The notes under the pieces were generated by a model. It searched no databases. It saw only the letters and a list, made by a program, of their open reading frames with translations, and was not told the DNA's origin. Positions 8,711-18,493 of a stretch of 64,000 nt of DNA are shown here, in pieces. Source of the stretch: Aquimarina algiphila (lineage in GTDB: Bacteria > Bacteroidota > Bacteroidia > Flavobacteriales > Flavobacteriaceae); NCBI RefSeq assembly GCF_007489275.1, contig NZ_VLNR01000020.1, forward strand, positions 21,562 to 85,561, read 5' to 3'. The position numbers and the translations under genes were made by a program. Each line of letters begins with the position of its first letter. Position 1 is the first letter of the stretch.

Positions 8711-11071
8711 TTATTCTGTTCGTAAGCTTTTTATAGGGTTTACTATCGCTGCTTTTATAGCTTGATAACTTACCGTTATAAGTGCTATTACAAGAGCTAA
8801 AATTCCCGCTAAAACAAATGTCCACCACGAAATGTTTACTCTATAATCAAAATCTTCTAACCAATTATTCATGAAATACCAGGAAATAGGCACCGCCAAA
8901 ATGATAGAAATTAAAACCAGTTTTATGAAATCTATCGAAAGAAGTGTAGTAATACTCCTAACCGATGCCCCTAAAACTTTTCTAATCCCGATCTCTTTAA
9001 TTCGATTTTCTGCCATGTAACTGGCAAGACCAAATAGCCCTAAACAAGAGATAAAAATGGTAAGCAATGTAAACATGCTTACAAGTTGACCTGTTCTTTT
9101 TTCGCTATCAAATTTTCTAGCATATTCCTGATCGACAAATTGGTATTCAAAGGGGTACTCAGGATTATACTTCTTAAAAACAGTTTCTACCTCGGCAAGG
9201 CTTTCTGAAGTATTACTGGTTGTATTAAGTTTTATATGGATTACATTAAAACCTGCTTTAGCACCTTCTATAACCATTGGTTGAATTCTTTGGAAAGGAG
9301 AATCTAATACAAAATCCTTTGTTACTCCTACAACATGCCATTCTATTCCATTATCCTTAATAATCTGGCCAATGGGTTCATCAAAATTCATGAGTGCTAC
9401 TGCAGATTCATTAATGAGCGCTGCGGTAGAATCTGTTGGATATTTGTTTAAATCAAAATCACGTCCTGCAACAAGTTCAATACCAAGTGTCTCTTTTATA
9501 TTTTCATCCGCAGCAAATCTTTGAACAATGCGCTTATTTTCTTTATCTTTTCCCATCCACTCAAAATTCCAGGTATTACTCCAACCTTCTGTCACAGGCG
9601 AACTGGTTCTTGTTATAGAAGTAACAGCATTAGATGCCATAAGTTCCTCCTTAATAAGCGAATAGTTTTTTTCTGCATCCCCTTGAATTATTGAGTAAAT
9701 CAAGTTGTTTTTTGCATAACCTGTTTGTCTATCTTGTACCTTTTTCAACTGTTGCATAACAATAATGCTCGAAGTGATTAATATAATGGCCGCAGAAAAT
9801 TGAAGGACTACCAAAACTTTTCTTGGTGTAACCCCCATTTTTGACTTTGCAAAAGTTCCCTTTAATACCGAAGAAGGCTTAAATCTAGAAAGAAACAATG
9901 CAGGGTAACTACCCGCTAGAAGACCTGTAAAAACTATTACTACTATAGTTGATCCCCAAAACCAAATATTAGTCAAATCCAATGATAATGGCTTTTCTAC
10001 TAATGTACTAAAATGAGGTAAGGCTATTAAAACCATAATAAAAGCAAATACTGCTGCAATGAATGATATCAGTACGGATTCTCCTAAAAACTGGCTTACA
10101 AGGGTTAATCTTCTCGCTCCTACAACTTTACGAACACCTACTTCTTTTGCTCGTTTTTCACTACGAGCTGTACTTAAATTCATAAAGTTGATACAAGCTA
10201 TTATCAAAATAATAGCAGCTATAATCCCAAACATTCGAATGATATCGATTCTACCTCCTATTTCTTCACCATTTTCAAAATTTGAATACAACCAGGAACG
10301 CGTAAATGGATACAAATAAGTGACCATTTCTGGAGAATCTTTATCATATACTTTTCTTAAGTTTTTAATTTTTTTAGAGAATGAGTTGTAGTCTACTCCT
10401 TCTTTGAGCATCACATAGGTAGCAATAGAATTATTACCCCAATATTTATCGTCTGAGCCTCGTTGTTTTAAATAGGCCCAAGGCATTAAAAAATCAAATT
10501 CAAAATCTGTATTTGAAGGTAAATCCTTTAAAATACCCGTGATCATAAAACTATCGGCATTATCTACTTTAACAGTTTTACCCACTGCTTCTTCATCCCC
10601 AAATATCTTTTTAGCAAAAGATTCTGTAATAACCACCGAATTAACCCCCTCCAAAACGGTTTCTAAACTACCTTCTACTAGCGGAAAACTAAATATTTTT
10701 AAAAAATCGGGATCAACAATTTTACCTGTACTCTTTATTCTTTTATCATCTTTTGCAAATAAAAATTCAGAGTCCCAATTTACTCTTGCAATGTGTTCTA
10801 CATCGGGATAATCTTTTTGTATGGCAGATGCCATAACTTTAGGTGTAGAATTCCAGGTCCATATTTCACCGCCCACAGGATATTGATTATATACTTGATA
10901 GGTACGATCTTTATGTTCATGAAATTGGTCAATACCTATTTCAAAATTGATCCAGATGACAATAAGCGCTGTAACAGCCAAACCAATGGATAGTCCAACA
11001 ATATTTAATACCGAGAAACTCTTATTTCTGAGTAAATTTCGCCAAGCAATTTTTAGATAATTTTTTAACAT
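8711..11071 (-). CDS. MacB/FtsX-type ABC permease P5
   Basis: 786 residues, starting MFKN-like (MLKNYLKIAWRNLLRN) and ending NPIKSLRTE. The first FtsX block has RAKEVGVRKVVG after NLSTARSEK; the second has RIKEIGIRKVLG after ISCLGLFGLASY. Two periplasmic domains face outward by family topology. It is followed by P4 after a 51-bp spacer with the hairpin and preceded by P6 after only 25 bp without it. Its canonical motifs make it one of the clearest representatives of the array. The substrate is unknown. Confidence 0.9.
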   Translation of the reverse strand: MLKNYLKIAWRNLLRNKSFSVLNIVGLSIGLAVTALIVIWINFEIGIDQFHEHKDRTYQVYNQYPVGGEIWTWNSTPKVMASAIQKDYPDVEHIARVNWDSEFLFAKDDKRIKSTGKIVDPDFLKIFSFPLVEGSLETVLEGVNSVVITESFAKKIFGDEEAVGKTVKVDNADSFMITGILKDLPSNTDFEFDFLMPWAYLKQRGSDDKYWGNNSIATYVMLKEGVDYNSFSKKIKNLRKVYDKDSPEMVTYLYPFTRSWLYSNFENGEEIGGRIDIIRMFGIIAAIILIIACINFMNLSTARSEKRAKEVGVRKVVGARRLTLVSQFLGESVLISFIAAVFAFIMVLIALPHFSTLVEKPLSLDLTNIWFWGSTIVVIVFTGLLAGSYPALFLSRFKPSSVLKGTFAKSKMGVTPRKVLVVLQFSAAIILITSSIIVMQQLKKVQDRQTGYAKNNLIYSIIQGDAEKNYSLIKEELMASNAVTSITRTSSPVTEGWSNTWNFEWMGKDKENKRIVQRFAADENIKETLGIELVAGRDFDLNKYPTDSTAALINESAVALMNFDEPIGQIIKDNGIEWHVVGVTKDFVLDSPFQRIQPMVIEGAKAGFNVIHIKLNTTSNTSESLAEVETVFKKYNPEYPFEYQFVDQEYARKFDSEKRTGQLVSMFTLLTIFISCLGLFGLASYMAENRIKEIGIRKVLGASVRSITTLLSIDFIKLVLISIILAVPISWYFMNNWLEDFDYRVNISWWTFVLAGILALVIALITVSYQAIKAAIVNPIKSLRTE

Positions 11072-11096
11072 GATTCTCGTTTTTTCTATACATTCA

Positions 11097-13511
11097 TTAT
11101 TCTGTACGTAAGCTTTTTACAGGGTTCGTTAAGGATGCTTTGATCGATTGAAAACTCACAGTTACCAAGGTAATTCCGACCACAGTAATTCCTACAAGTA
11201 CAAAAATCCACCAACTAATACCTGTGCTATAAGCAAATCCCTGTAACCATTCGTTCATAGCCCACCAAGCTAATGGAAAAGCTAACAGAATAGCGATCAA
11301 AACCAGTTTTATAAAATCTTTTGAAACCATTCCAACAATATTAATCACACTTGCTCCCATTACTTTTCTGATACCAATTTCTGAAGTACGTCTTGCAACC
11401 GTCAAAGTTGCTAATCCAAACAGTCCCATACAGGCAATAAAAATAGCCAGTAGAGAAGCAATATTTACGATCGATTTTGAGCGCATCTCGTTTTTATATT
11501 GGGTAGATAGCGCTTCATCCAAAAAAGAATATTCGAATTCTTGGGATGGATTGATCTTTTCCCAGGTGTCTTTCAAAACTGCGATACCAGTAGTCATATT
11601 TTGGGTATTCAGTCGTACTGAAATTCTTGGTTGTGAATTATATTTCGAACTTGCATTCTCAATGGTCTCTAAAACAGGGCTTGGATTTATAGTGAGCATT
11701 AATGGCTCAATGCTATGATTGAGTGATTTAAAATTAAAATCCTTCATAACACCTAAAATTTTTATCTTGAATTTATCATAGGAGTTTCCCACAGGATTTT
11801 GGAGTCCGAATGCCTTAACAAAAGTTTCGTTGACCAATACACCATTTTGAGCGTCACTAGCATTCCCTTCTTGAAAATCCCTGCCTTCCTTAATTTGAAT
11901 ATTATATGTTTTCAAAAAGTCATGATCTACCGCATTAAAATTAAATTCACGGTATGAATTTTTACTATCGGTAAACCCTAATTCGGCCCATCCATTTTCG
12001 ATGAAACTAAATATTGACCTTGAAGCTTCGGTAACTACGGGTTGCTTTCTAAGTTCAGCAATGTATAAGTCACCAAAGGTATCAGCCTGTTCTCCCGACA
12101 TGTTGGTAGGCACTACTACTATTGTATCTTTTTGATATCCGAGATCTTTATTGACCAAATAGTCTATCTGTCTCCCTATTACCAAGGTACCAATAAGCAT
12201 CACTATAGAGGTAACAAATTGAACTACTACTAAACTTTTTCCAAACAACCCCATAGAAGTTCCTTTTCCCATTTTTCGTCTTAAAACTTCCATTGGATTA
12301 AATTTTGAAAGTACTATAGATGGATAAATCCCAGCAATAAGAGCAATAAAAAGGACGAGACCAGATGCTATACCTAAGAAACTGATATTGAATGATAAAT
12401 TCAATTGTTTATTTGTAAGGTCATTAAAGGTATTTAGAAGTATAAAAGAAAGAAGTATACCGACGAGTACGGCTATCAAAGTAACTAATAAGGCCTCTCC
12501 CCAAAACTGCCGTATAATTTGCTTGCGAAATGCACCTAGAACCTTACGTACTCCAACTTCAGTTGCTCTTGAAAAGGAACGTCCTATCGCTAAAGTCACA
12601 AAGTTAATAGAAGCTAAAAGCAGTACCAAAAAAGCAATACATCCCATTACATAAGAGTACTTTGGATTAGAAATAGGTTCAAACCCTGGTGGTAAAGAAG
12701 TATCCAAATGTATTTCGGTAAGTGGTTGTAAATTTAGAAAGAATGTATTCTCCTTATAATTATCACCTAGGTATTGTTTGATTACAGTCGGAAATTTGGC
12801 TTCCAATTGGGTAACAGATTGACCTTCTTGTAATAATAGGTAAGACTCTACAGATACATTGAACCAGCTTTCTCTTGCTCTTTCACTAAAAAACAAAGCT
12901 TCATTTTCTAAGGAAACAAGAATTTCGAATTGAATACTTGATTCTTCAGGAGGATTGGTTACTACAGCAGAAATTTCGAAAAACTTAATCTCTTCATTAA
13001 ATTCTAAAGCCAGGGATTTTCCAATAGGATTCTCATCACCAAAGTATTTTTTTGCAGAAGATTCGCTTAATACCATCGTATTAGCCGTTGCAAAAGGATT
13101 CGCAGTGTTACCTTTTAAAATATTGAAATCAAACAGTTGAAAAAAGCTAGGGTCTACCGCTCGTATCGATTCGTTAAATTCATTATTGTTTCCTTTTACC
13201 AAACTATTGAATCGAAATACCCGACTTCCCTCTTCAATTTCGGGAAAATTAGTTTTAAGAACTTCTACCATTGACACTGGTGTTGTAGTATTTACAAAAT
13301 CTTCTTTTGGTCCATAGTTCTCATATTGCCATACCCTATAAATTCTATCCGCTTTTGAATGAAAGTGATCATAACTAAATTCATTTTCTACAAAGAGTGC
13401 TATTAATATAAAACAGCATACTCCAACAGATAACCCAGCTATATTAATGATGGTATACCCTTTATTTTTTACTAGATTTCTCCAGGCTATTTTGACATAA
13501 TTTTTAAACAT
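11097..13511 (-). CDS. MacB/FtsX-type ABC permease P6
   Basis: 804 residues, starting MFKNYVKIAWRNLVKN and ending NPVKSLRTE. The first FtsX block differs from the others just before its motif (FVTLAIGRSFSRATEVGVRK), and the second reads RRTSEIGIRKVMG after CMGLFGLATL. The two periplasmic domains are at about 45-285 and 455-665. The gene lies 25 bp before P5 and follows P7 after a 54-bp spacer that carries the hairpin. By family it is an ATPase-less exporter permease. Nothing in the sequence points to a specific cargo. Confidence 0.9.
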   Translation of the reverse strand: MFKNYVKIAWRNLVKNKGYTIINIAGLSVGVCCFILIALFVENEFSYDHFHSKADRIYRVWQYENYGPKEDFVNTTTPVSMVEVLKTNFPEIEEGSRVFRFNSLVKGNNNEFNESIRAVDPSFFQLFDFNILKGNTANPFATANTMVLSESSAKKYFGDENPIGKSLALEFNEEIKFFEISAVVTNPPEESSIQFEILVSLENEALFFSERARESWFNVSVESYLLLQEGQSVTQLEAKFPTVIKQYLGDNYKENTFFLNLQPLTEIHLDTSLPPGFEPISNPKYSYVMGCIAFLVLLLASINFVTLAIGRSFSRATEVGVRKVLGAFRKQIIRQFWGEALLVTLIAVLVGILLSFILLNTFNDLTNKQLNLSFNISFLGIASGLVLFIALIAGIYPSIVLSKFNPMEVLRRKMGKGTSMGLFGKSLVVVQFVTSIVMLIGTLVIGRQIDYLVNKDLGYQKDTIVVVPTNMSGEQADTFGDLYIAELRKQPVVTEASRSIFSFIENGWAELGFTDSKNSYREFNFNAVDHDFLKTYNIQIKEGRDFQEGNASDAQNGVLVNETFVKAFGLQNPVGNSYDKFKIKILGVMKDFNFKSLNHSIEPLMLTINPSPVLETIENASSKYNSQPRISVRLNTQNMTTGIAVLKDTWEKINPSQEFEYSFLDEALSTQYKNEMRSKSIVNIASLLAIFIACMGLFGLATLTVARRTSEIGIRKVMGASVINIVGMVSKDFIKLVLIAILLAFPLAWWAMNEWLQGFAYSTGISWWIFVLVGITVVGITLVTVSFQSIKASLTNPVKSLRTE

Positions 13512-13533
13512 AACTGTTTGTTTTTTGACTTTG

Positions 13534-13554
13534 ATACTAAAACAAGTTCAGCAC
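13534..13554 (-). repeat. spacer hairpin between P7 and P6
   Basis: Transcript-strand arms GTGCTGAA and TTTAGTAT around the loop CTTGT pair over eight positions, using several G-U pairs. It occupies the same place in a 54-bp spacer as the hairpins of the other spacers. Confidence 0.55.
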
Positions 13555-13565
13555 GAGTTGATGTA

Positions 13566-15986
13566 TTATTCTGTACGCAAACTTTTTAAAGGCTTGATTA
13601 AAGCCGCTCCAATAGATTGATAGCTAATTGTGAATATTGCGATAAGCAAAGCTATGATAGCTCCTTCTACAAATAATTCCCATCCAATGCTCATCCGATA
13701 AGCAAAATCTTCTAACCACCTAGACATCATATACCAGGCAATAGGAATCGAAATAAGTACCGCGACAAAAATTAGTTTTAAAAAATTTATAGTGAGTAGT
13801 TTATAAATACTCCTGAAACTGGCGCCTAAAACCACACGAATACTTATTTCCTTTTTTCGTTGTTCTACCATAAATGCAGATAAAGCAAAAAGACCTAAAC
13901 ATGCTACTAATATGGCTAGAAAGGCAAAGGCATTAAAAATCTTACCTATACGTTGTACATCCTCATGCATAAGAGCAAAATCCTGATCTAAAAAAGTATA
14001 TCTGAAAGATTGATTTGGAACTTTCGTTTGCCAGACAGCAGCAATTGACGATAAAGCACTATCAATCTGTGCCGAGCTTAATTTAACAGAAATAATACCT
14101 TGACTATTTCCAACAGCCATGACTAGCGGAGTGATATCTTCTTTTAAATTGTTTAAGTGAAAATCTTCTACCACACCTATAACAGTCTTGGGTCTTCCAT
14201 TTGTAATTATTTTTCCAATGGGGTCTTTTAAACCTAATTTGGTAACCAATGTTTGATTTATAATGACATTCTCGATTGAATCCGATGCAAAATCAAGAGA
14301 GAAATCTCTTCCTTCCTTTAATTTAATTCCCAAAGTTTTGAGATAGTCATGGTCTACTCTCCAAATTTGTCCACCAATAGTTGTTTCTCTCTTACCATCT
14401 TCCCAAAACTGATTAGTATTTCTTTTCGTTCCTTCTATAGGTAGATATTCACTTATAGTTACATGCTTTACTTCTGGAAGTTGTAAAAGTTGATCTTTAA
14501 AATTTTCTACCTCATCACCCAAGGTACTTGTACCCTTTACGACAAGCACCTGATCTTTGCTATACCCTAATTCTTTATTTAGGATGAAATCCATTTGTTG
14601 ATGGATAACCAAAGTCGAAATAATTAATACTATAGAGGTTGTGAATTGAAATATAACTAGTCCGCTTCGCAATTTTCCACTTTTACTTCCTATACTTAAA
14701 GACCCTTTTAAAACTTGAATTGGTTTAAATGAAGATAAATAGTATGCCGGGTATAATCCAGCTAAAAAACCAATAAACAATGAAGAAGCCACCATTATTA
14801 AGATAAACCACCATTGATCCCAGGGAATAAATAGACTTTTTGAAGCAACAGAATTAAACATAGGTAAAAGCAGCCACGCCAACCCGATACCGATCACAAA
14901 AGAACCTAAACTAAAAAGAATAGACTCTACCAAAAATTGTGAAACCAGATTGTGTCTAAATGCACCTATTGTTTTACGCAAGCCAACTTCTTTTGCTCGA
15001 TTTGCAGATTTAGCGGTAGAAAGGTTAATGAAATTAATACATGCTAGTATTAGAATAAATCCGGCGATTGCAGCAAAAAGCCATGTAAAGCGAATATCAC
15101 TATGCTTTAAACCATCTTGAATACCTCTTGACCTTAAGTGTATTTCATGAACAGGTTGTAATTTATATTGTAATGATTTTAAATATTTAATATCGTCAGC
15201 ATTTCCATTTTCCTGCTCTATAGGTATAAGATACTTCTCTACTACTGAAAGAAGTTTTTGCTCCAATTGTTGAACATTAGTCTGATCATTTATCTTAATA
15301 TAAGTGTAATAATTAGTTGCTCTCCAATTTTCGTTCTCACCGGGATAAAAATCTCTCCCTTCCATTGTTATGATAAAATCATAATCGAAATGTGATTTTG
15401 CTGAAGTATTTTTCATTACTCCAGTAATCTTATATGGTTTATTGGTATCGTTATCTAAAATTAAAGTATTACCTACTGCATTTCCATTTGGAAAATACTT
15501 ATCTGCCTTATCTTGCGAAATAACAATAGTAGCTGGTTCTGAAAGTGCATTTTCTATCTTTCCTTCTACAAACGGAATTTCAAATAATTCTAACAGTTCC
15601 TGATCTGCAAATATGAAGTTACTTTCAAAATAATTTTGTATCTCTCCTTCTATACGAAGTTGCTTATTTCCGGCACCAAAAAGTTCACTGGTTAAATACC
15701 TACCTGATTTTTCTATTTCGGGGAAATCTGTTTTCAACGCCTTAGCAAAAGGAGCTTGAAACCAAGTTACTCTTTCTTTATCTCCATCATATACCCCCTC
15801 AGAATAAACTCTAAATACGTTATCTTTTTCAACAATATGCTGATCATAACTCAACTCATCCTGTATAAACAATGCAATCAACACACAAGCAGCAATACCT
15901 ATAGCTAAACCTCCTATTTTTATAAAAGTGAAGAGTTTTTCATTTTTTATAGTCCTCCATGCTATTTTTAAATGATTTTTAAACAT
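13566..15986 (-). CDS. MacB/FtsX-type ABC permease P7
   Basis: 806 residues, starting MFKNHLKIAWRTIKNE and ending KPLKSLRTE. The first FtsX block has RAKEVGLRKTIG after NLSTAKSAN; the second has RKKEISIRVVLG, in which the usual glycine and lysine of EIGIRK are serine and valine. The neighbour P8 is separated by a 52-bp spacer that is almost identical to the P8/P9 spacer, although the proteins have clearly diverged. Topology follows the rest of the array: eight membrane segments and two large periplasmic domains. The substrate is unknown. Confidence 0.9.
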   Translation of the reverse strand: MFKNHLKIAWRTIKNEKLFTFIKIGGLAIGIAACVLIALFIQDELSYDQHIVEKDNVFRVYSEGVYDGDKERVTWFQAPFAKALKTDFPEIEKSGRYLTSELFGAGNKQLRIEGEIQNYFESNFIFADQELLELFEIPFVEGKIENALSEPATIVISQDKADKYFPNGNAVGNTLILDNDTNKPYKITGVMKNTSAKSHFDYDFIITMEGRDFYPGENENWRATNYYTYIKINDQTNVQQLEQKLLSVVEKYLIPIEQENGNADDIKYLKSLQYKLQPVHEIHLRSRGIQDGLKHSDIRFTWLFAAIAGFILILACINFINLSTAKSANRAKEVGLRKTIGAFRHNLVSQFLVESILFSLGSFVIGIGLAWLLLPMFNSVASKSLFIPWDQWWFILIMVASSLFIGFLAGLYPAYYLSSFKPIQVLKGSLSIGSKSGKLRSGLVIFQFTTSIVLIISTLVIHQQMDFILNKELGYSKDQVLVVKGTSTLGDEVENFKDQLLQLPEVKHVTISEYLPIEGTKRNTNQFWEDGKRETTIGGQIWRVDHDYLKTLGIKLKEGRDFSLDFASDSIENVIINQTLVTKLGLKDPIGKIITNGRPKTVIGVVEDFHLNNLKEDITPLVMAVGNSQGIISVKLSSAQIDSALSSIAAVWQTKVPNQSFRYTFLDQDFALMHEDVQRIGKIFNAFAFLAILVACLGLFALSAFMVEQRKKEISIRVVLGASFRSIYKLLTINFLKLIFVAVLISIPIAWYMMSRWLEDFAYRMSIGWELFVEGAIIALLIAIFTISYQSIGAALIKPLKSLRTE

Positions 15987-16007
15987 AACTGTTTGTTTTT
16001 TGATTGA

Positions 16008-16026
16008 TTCTGAAACAAGTTCAGAA
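16008..16026 (-). repeat. spacer hairpin between P8 and P7
   Basis: Perfect 7-bp arms TTCTGAA and TTCAGAA around the loop CTTGT. The whole 52-bp spacer (15987-16038) differs from the P9/P8 spacer at only two positions. Confidence 0.65.
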
Positions 16027-16038
16027 CAAATTGATATA

Positions 16039-18441
16039 TTATTCTGTACGTAAACTCTTTATTGGGTTTGTTCTAGCTGCTTTTATGGCATGAAAACTAA
16101 CTGTCAATATTGCTATCGTTAAGGCTAAGCACCCTGCTAAGGCAAAAACCCACCAATTTACTTCAACTCTATAAGCATAAACATTAAGCCATTTATTCAT
16201 CGCATACCATGAAAAAGGAGTAGCAATAAAAATTGCAATACCTACTAATTTGATAAAGTCTTTAGATAAAAGTGTTACTATACTTGTAACCTCAGCACCC
16301 AATACTTTTCGAACACCTATTTCTTTAGTTCTCTGCATAGCGCTATAAATTGCCAGGCCTAGTAGGCCTAAACAAGCTATTAGAATAGCTAGAAATGAAA
16401 ATATGGTAAACAGTTTCTTAAACTTAAAATCGGCTTCATATTGTGTATTAAAAGAATCATCTAAAAAACTATATAAAAAAGGACGATGAGGAGCTAAGGC
16501 AGCCCATTTATTTTCTATATCCTTAATAGTTTTCTGAAGATTTTGAGATTTTATTTGTAATGAGAAATATCTACTGCTACCAGGATCTAATCGCAATGTT
16601 AAAGGAGCGACTTTTTGGTGTAAGGATAAATAATTAAAATCTTTTACCACACCTATGACTGTACCCTCTTTACCCCATTGTTCAAAACGTTTCCCGATAA
16701 TTTCTGATGGATCTGCGTATCCAAAACTTTTAGCCGCCGCTTCATTAATAACCATTGAAGAAATAGTATCCGTAGCAAAGTCTCTAGAATAAGCTCTACC
16801 CGCAACTACTTCAATATCATAATGAGATATAAAATCAATATCTACTTCATATAAAAAAGGATCAAAGTTTTTCATTGGCCCTTCTTTTGTTTCTATATTG
16901 GTTCCTGCCGCTGGAAAATGACCCCCAGGAACTGTTCTTGAAGCTGAAACCGAACTAATATCGGGATGACTTAAAAATTCATTTTTAATGGTTTCTATAT
17001 TATCACGTACTTGTCCATCCCAATTGAAATCGATGACCAACTGTTGCTCTCTATCAAAACCCAAATTCTTGTTTAGCATATACTCCAATTGAGAGTATAC
17101 TATTACAGTACTTGCTATTAAAGCGATAGAAAGGCTAAATTGAAATACTACAAGCCCTTTTCTAAGGTTAATTCCACTTTTTGACGTGCTAAAAACCCCT
17201 TTCAGTACACTTGATGGTTTGAAATTAGATAATATAAAAGCAGGGTAACTTCCTGCTAATAATCCTGTGATCAATGCAGTTCCGAAATACAATGCAAGTG
17301 TAAAACCATTAAAAATTTCACTAATTAAAAATTGCTTTCCTGTTATGTTATTCATCCATGGAAGGCATACAATAACTAATGCAAAACCAATTATTGCAGA
17401 TAAGAAAACCATAAGCAATGACTCTCCCAAAAACTGATAAATTAAGCCTTTTTTATCCGCTCCTATTACTTTTCTTACTCCAACCTCTTTTGCCCTTTCT
17501 AGCGAACGCGCAGTAGCTAGGTTCATAAAATTAATACAAGCAATGATAAGGATGAAAAAACCTATAATCACAAAAATGTAAATATTGGATAAATTACCTG
17601 TTACCCCTGGTTGTCGAGCAGCTTTAGAGCTTAAATAAGCATCTTTTAAAGGTTCAAATGAAAGGTCATAATAATATTCAGCATCTTCAGAAGGTCTGTT
17701 CTTTTTTAGAAAATCAGGCATCTTAGCTTGAAATGCTGCTTGGTCAAAGTTATCAGCCACTAAAAAATAAGTATAAAAATCAACGTATCCCCAAACATCA
17801 AAAATACCTGGTCTTGTTTGATAAAAGGAGCTCATTGACATAAGTACATCAAAAGAAAAATGTGAATTGGAAGGCACATCTTTCATTACACCAGTAACAG
17901 TGTATATACCATCATTAGCTCTACCTCCTACACCATCAATACTTTTCCCCATTGGATCCTCATTACCAAAGTATTTTTTTGCTATGCTTTCAGTTAGCAC
18001 TATAGAGTATGGTGCTTTCAAGGCTGTTTTTGGGTTTCCTGAAACTAAGGGCCAACTAAATACATCAAATACAGTTGGATCTACATAAAAACAATTCCCT
18101 TCCTGGAAAGAACGCTCATTATAATTTAATAAAACATCGGATCTTCCTGAAAATTGAACTTTTTCAACGACTTCTGAAAAATCGTTTTTTAAAGCGGGTC
18201 CCACTGGTGCATTCCCCCATATCCATCTATCTTCTAAATTATCTTTACTACCATGGTGAACTATTCTGTATATATGATCCGCATTTTCATGATAACTATC
18301 ATAAGAAAGTTCATTCCTTATAAACAACGTTATAAGCAAAAAACAAGTCATTCCTATAGCAAGACCACCAATATTTATAGCAGAATATCCCTTGTTTTTT
18401 AATAAATTTCTCCAGGCAATTTTCAAATAATTCTTAAACAT
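16039..18441 (-). CDS. MacB/FtsX-type ABC permease P8
   Basis: 800 residues, starting MFKNYLKIAWRNLLKN and ending NPIKSLRTE. The first FtsX block contains RAKEVGVRKVIG after NLATARSLE and the second QRTKEIGVRKVLG. The periplasmic halves are clearly different from those of P7 and P9, while the start, the FtsX motifs and the tail are shared. This suggests that the outward-facing parts diversify while the ATPase-facing parts are held constant. Both flanking spacers are 52 bp and nearly identical to each other. Confidence 0.9.
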   Translation of the reverse strand: MFKNYLKIAWRNLLKNKGYSAINIGGLAIGMTCFLLITLFIRNELSYDSYHENADHIYRIVHHGSKDNLEDRWIWGNAPVGPALKNDFSEVVEKVQFSGRSDVLLNYNERSFQEGNCFYVDPTVFDVFSWPLVSGNPKTALKAPYSIVLTESIAKKYFGNEDPMGKSIDGVGGRANDGIYTVTGVMKDVPSNSHFSFDVLMSMSSFYQTRPGIFDVWGYVDFYTYFLVADNFDQAAFQAKMPDFLKKNRPSEDAEYYYDLSFEPLKDAYLSSKAARQPGVTGNLSNIYIFVIIGFFILIIACINFMNLATARSLERAKEVGVRKVIGADKKGLIYQFLGESLLMVFLSAIIGFALVIVCLPWMNNITGKQFLISEIFNGFTLALYFGTALITGLLAGSYPAFILSNFKPSSVLKGVFSTSKSGINLRKGLVVFQFSLSIALIASTVIVYSQLEYMLNKNLGFDREQQLVIDFNWDGQVRDNIETIKNEFLSHPDISSVSASRTVPGGHFPAAGTNIETKEGPMKNFDPFLYEVDIDFISHYDIEVVAGRAYSRDFATDTISSMVINEAAAKSFGYADPSEIIGKRFEQWGKEGTVIGVVKDFNYLSLHQKVAPLTLRLDPGSSRYFSLQIKSQNLQKTIKDIENKWAALAPHRPFLYSFLDDSFNTQYEADFKFKKLFTIFSFLAILIACLGLLGLAIYSAMQRTKEIGVRKVLGAEVTSIVTLLSKDFIKLVGIAIFIATPFSWYAMNKWLNVYAYRVEVNWWVFALAGCLALTIAILTVSFHAIKAARTNPIKSLRTE

Positions 18442-18462
18442 AACTGTTTGTTTTTTGATTGA

Positions 18463-18481
18463 TTCTGAAACAAGTTCAGAA
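18463..18481 (-). repeat. spacer hairpin between P9 and P8
   Basis: Perfect 7-bp arms TTCTGAA and TTCAGAA around the loop CTTGT, within spacer 18442-18493. It is the sister copy of the P8/P7 spacer hairpin. Confidence 0.65.
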
Positions 18482-18493
18482 CAAATTGGTGTA

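Noticed and set aside
12388..12654. 88-residue plus-strand frame opposite permease P6 (similar frames lie opposite the other permeases)
   Set aside because: The same antisense frame recurs opposite the conserved FtsX motif in several paralogues, as expected for a shadow of conserved codons.
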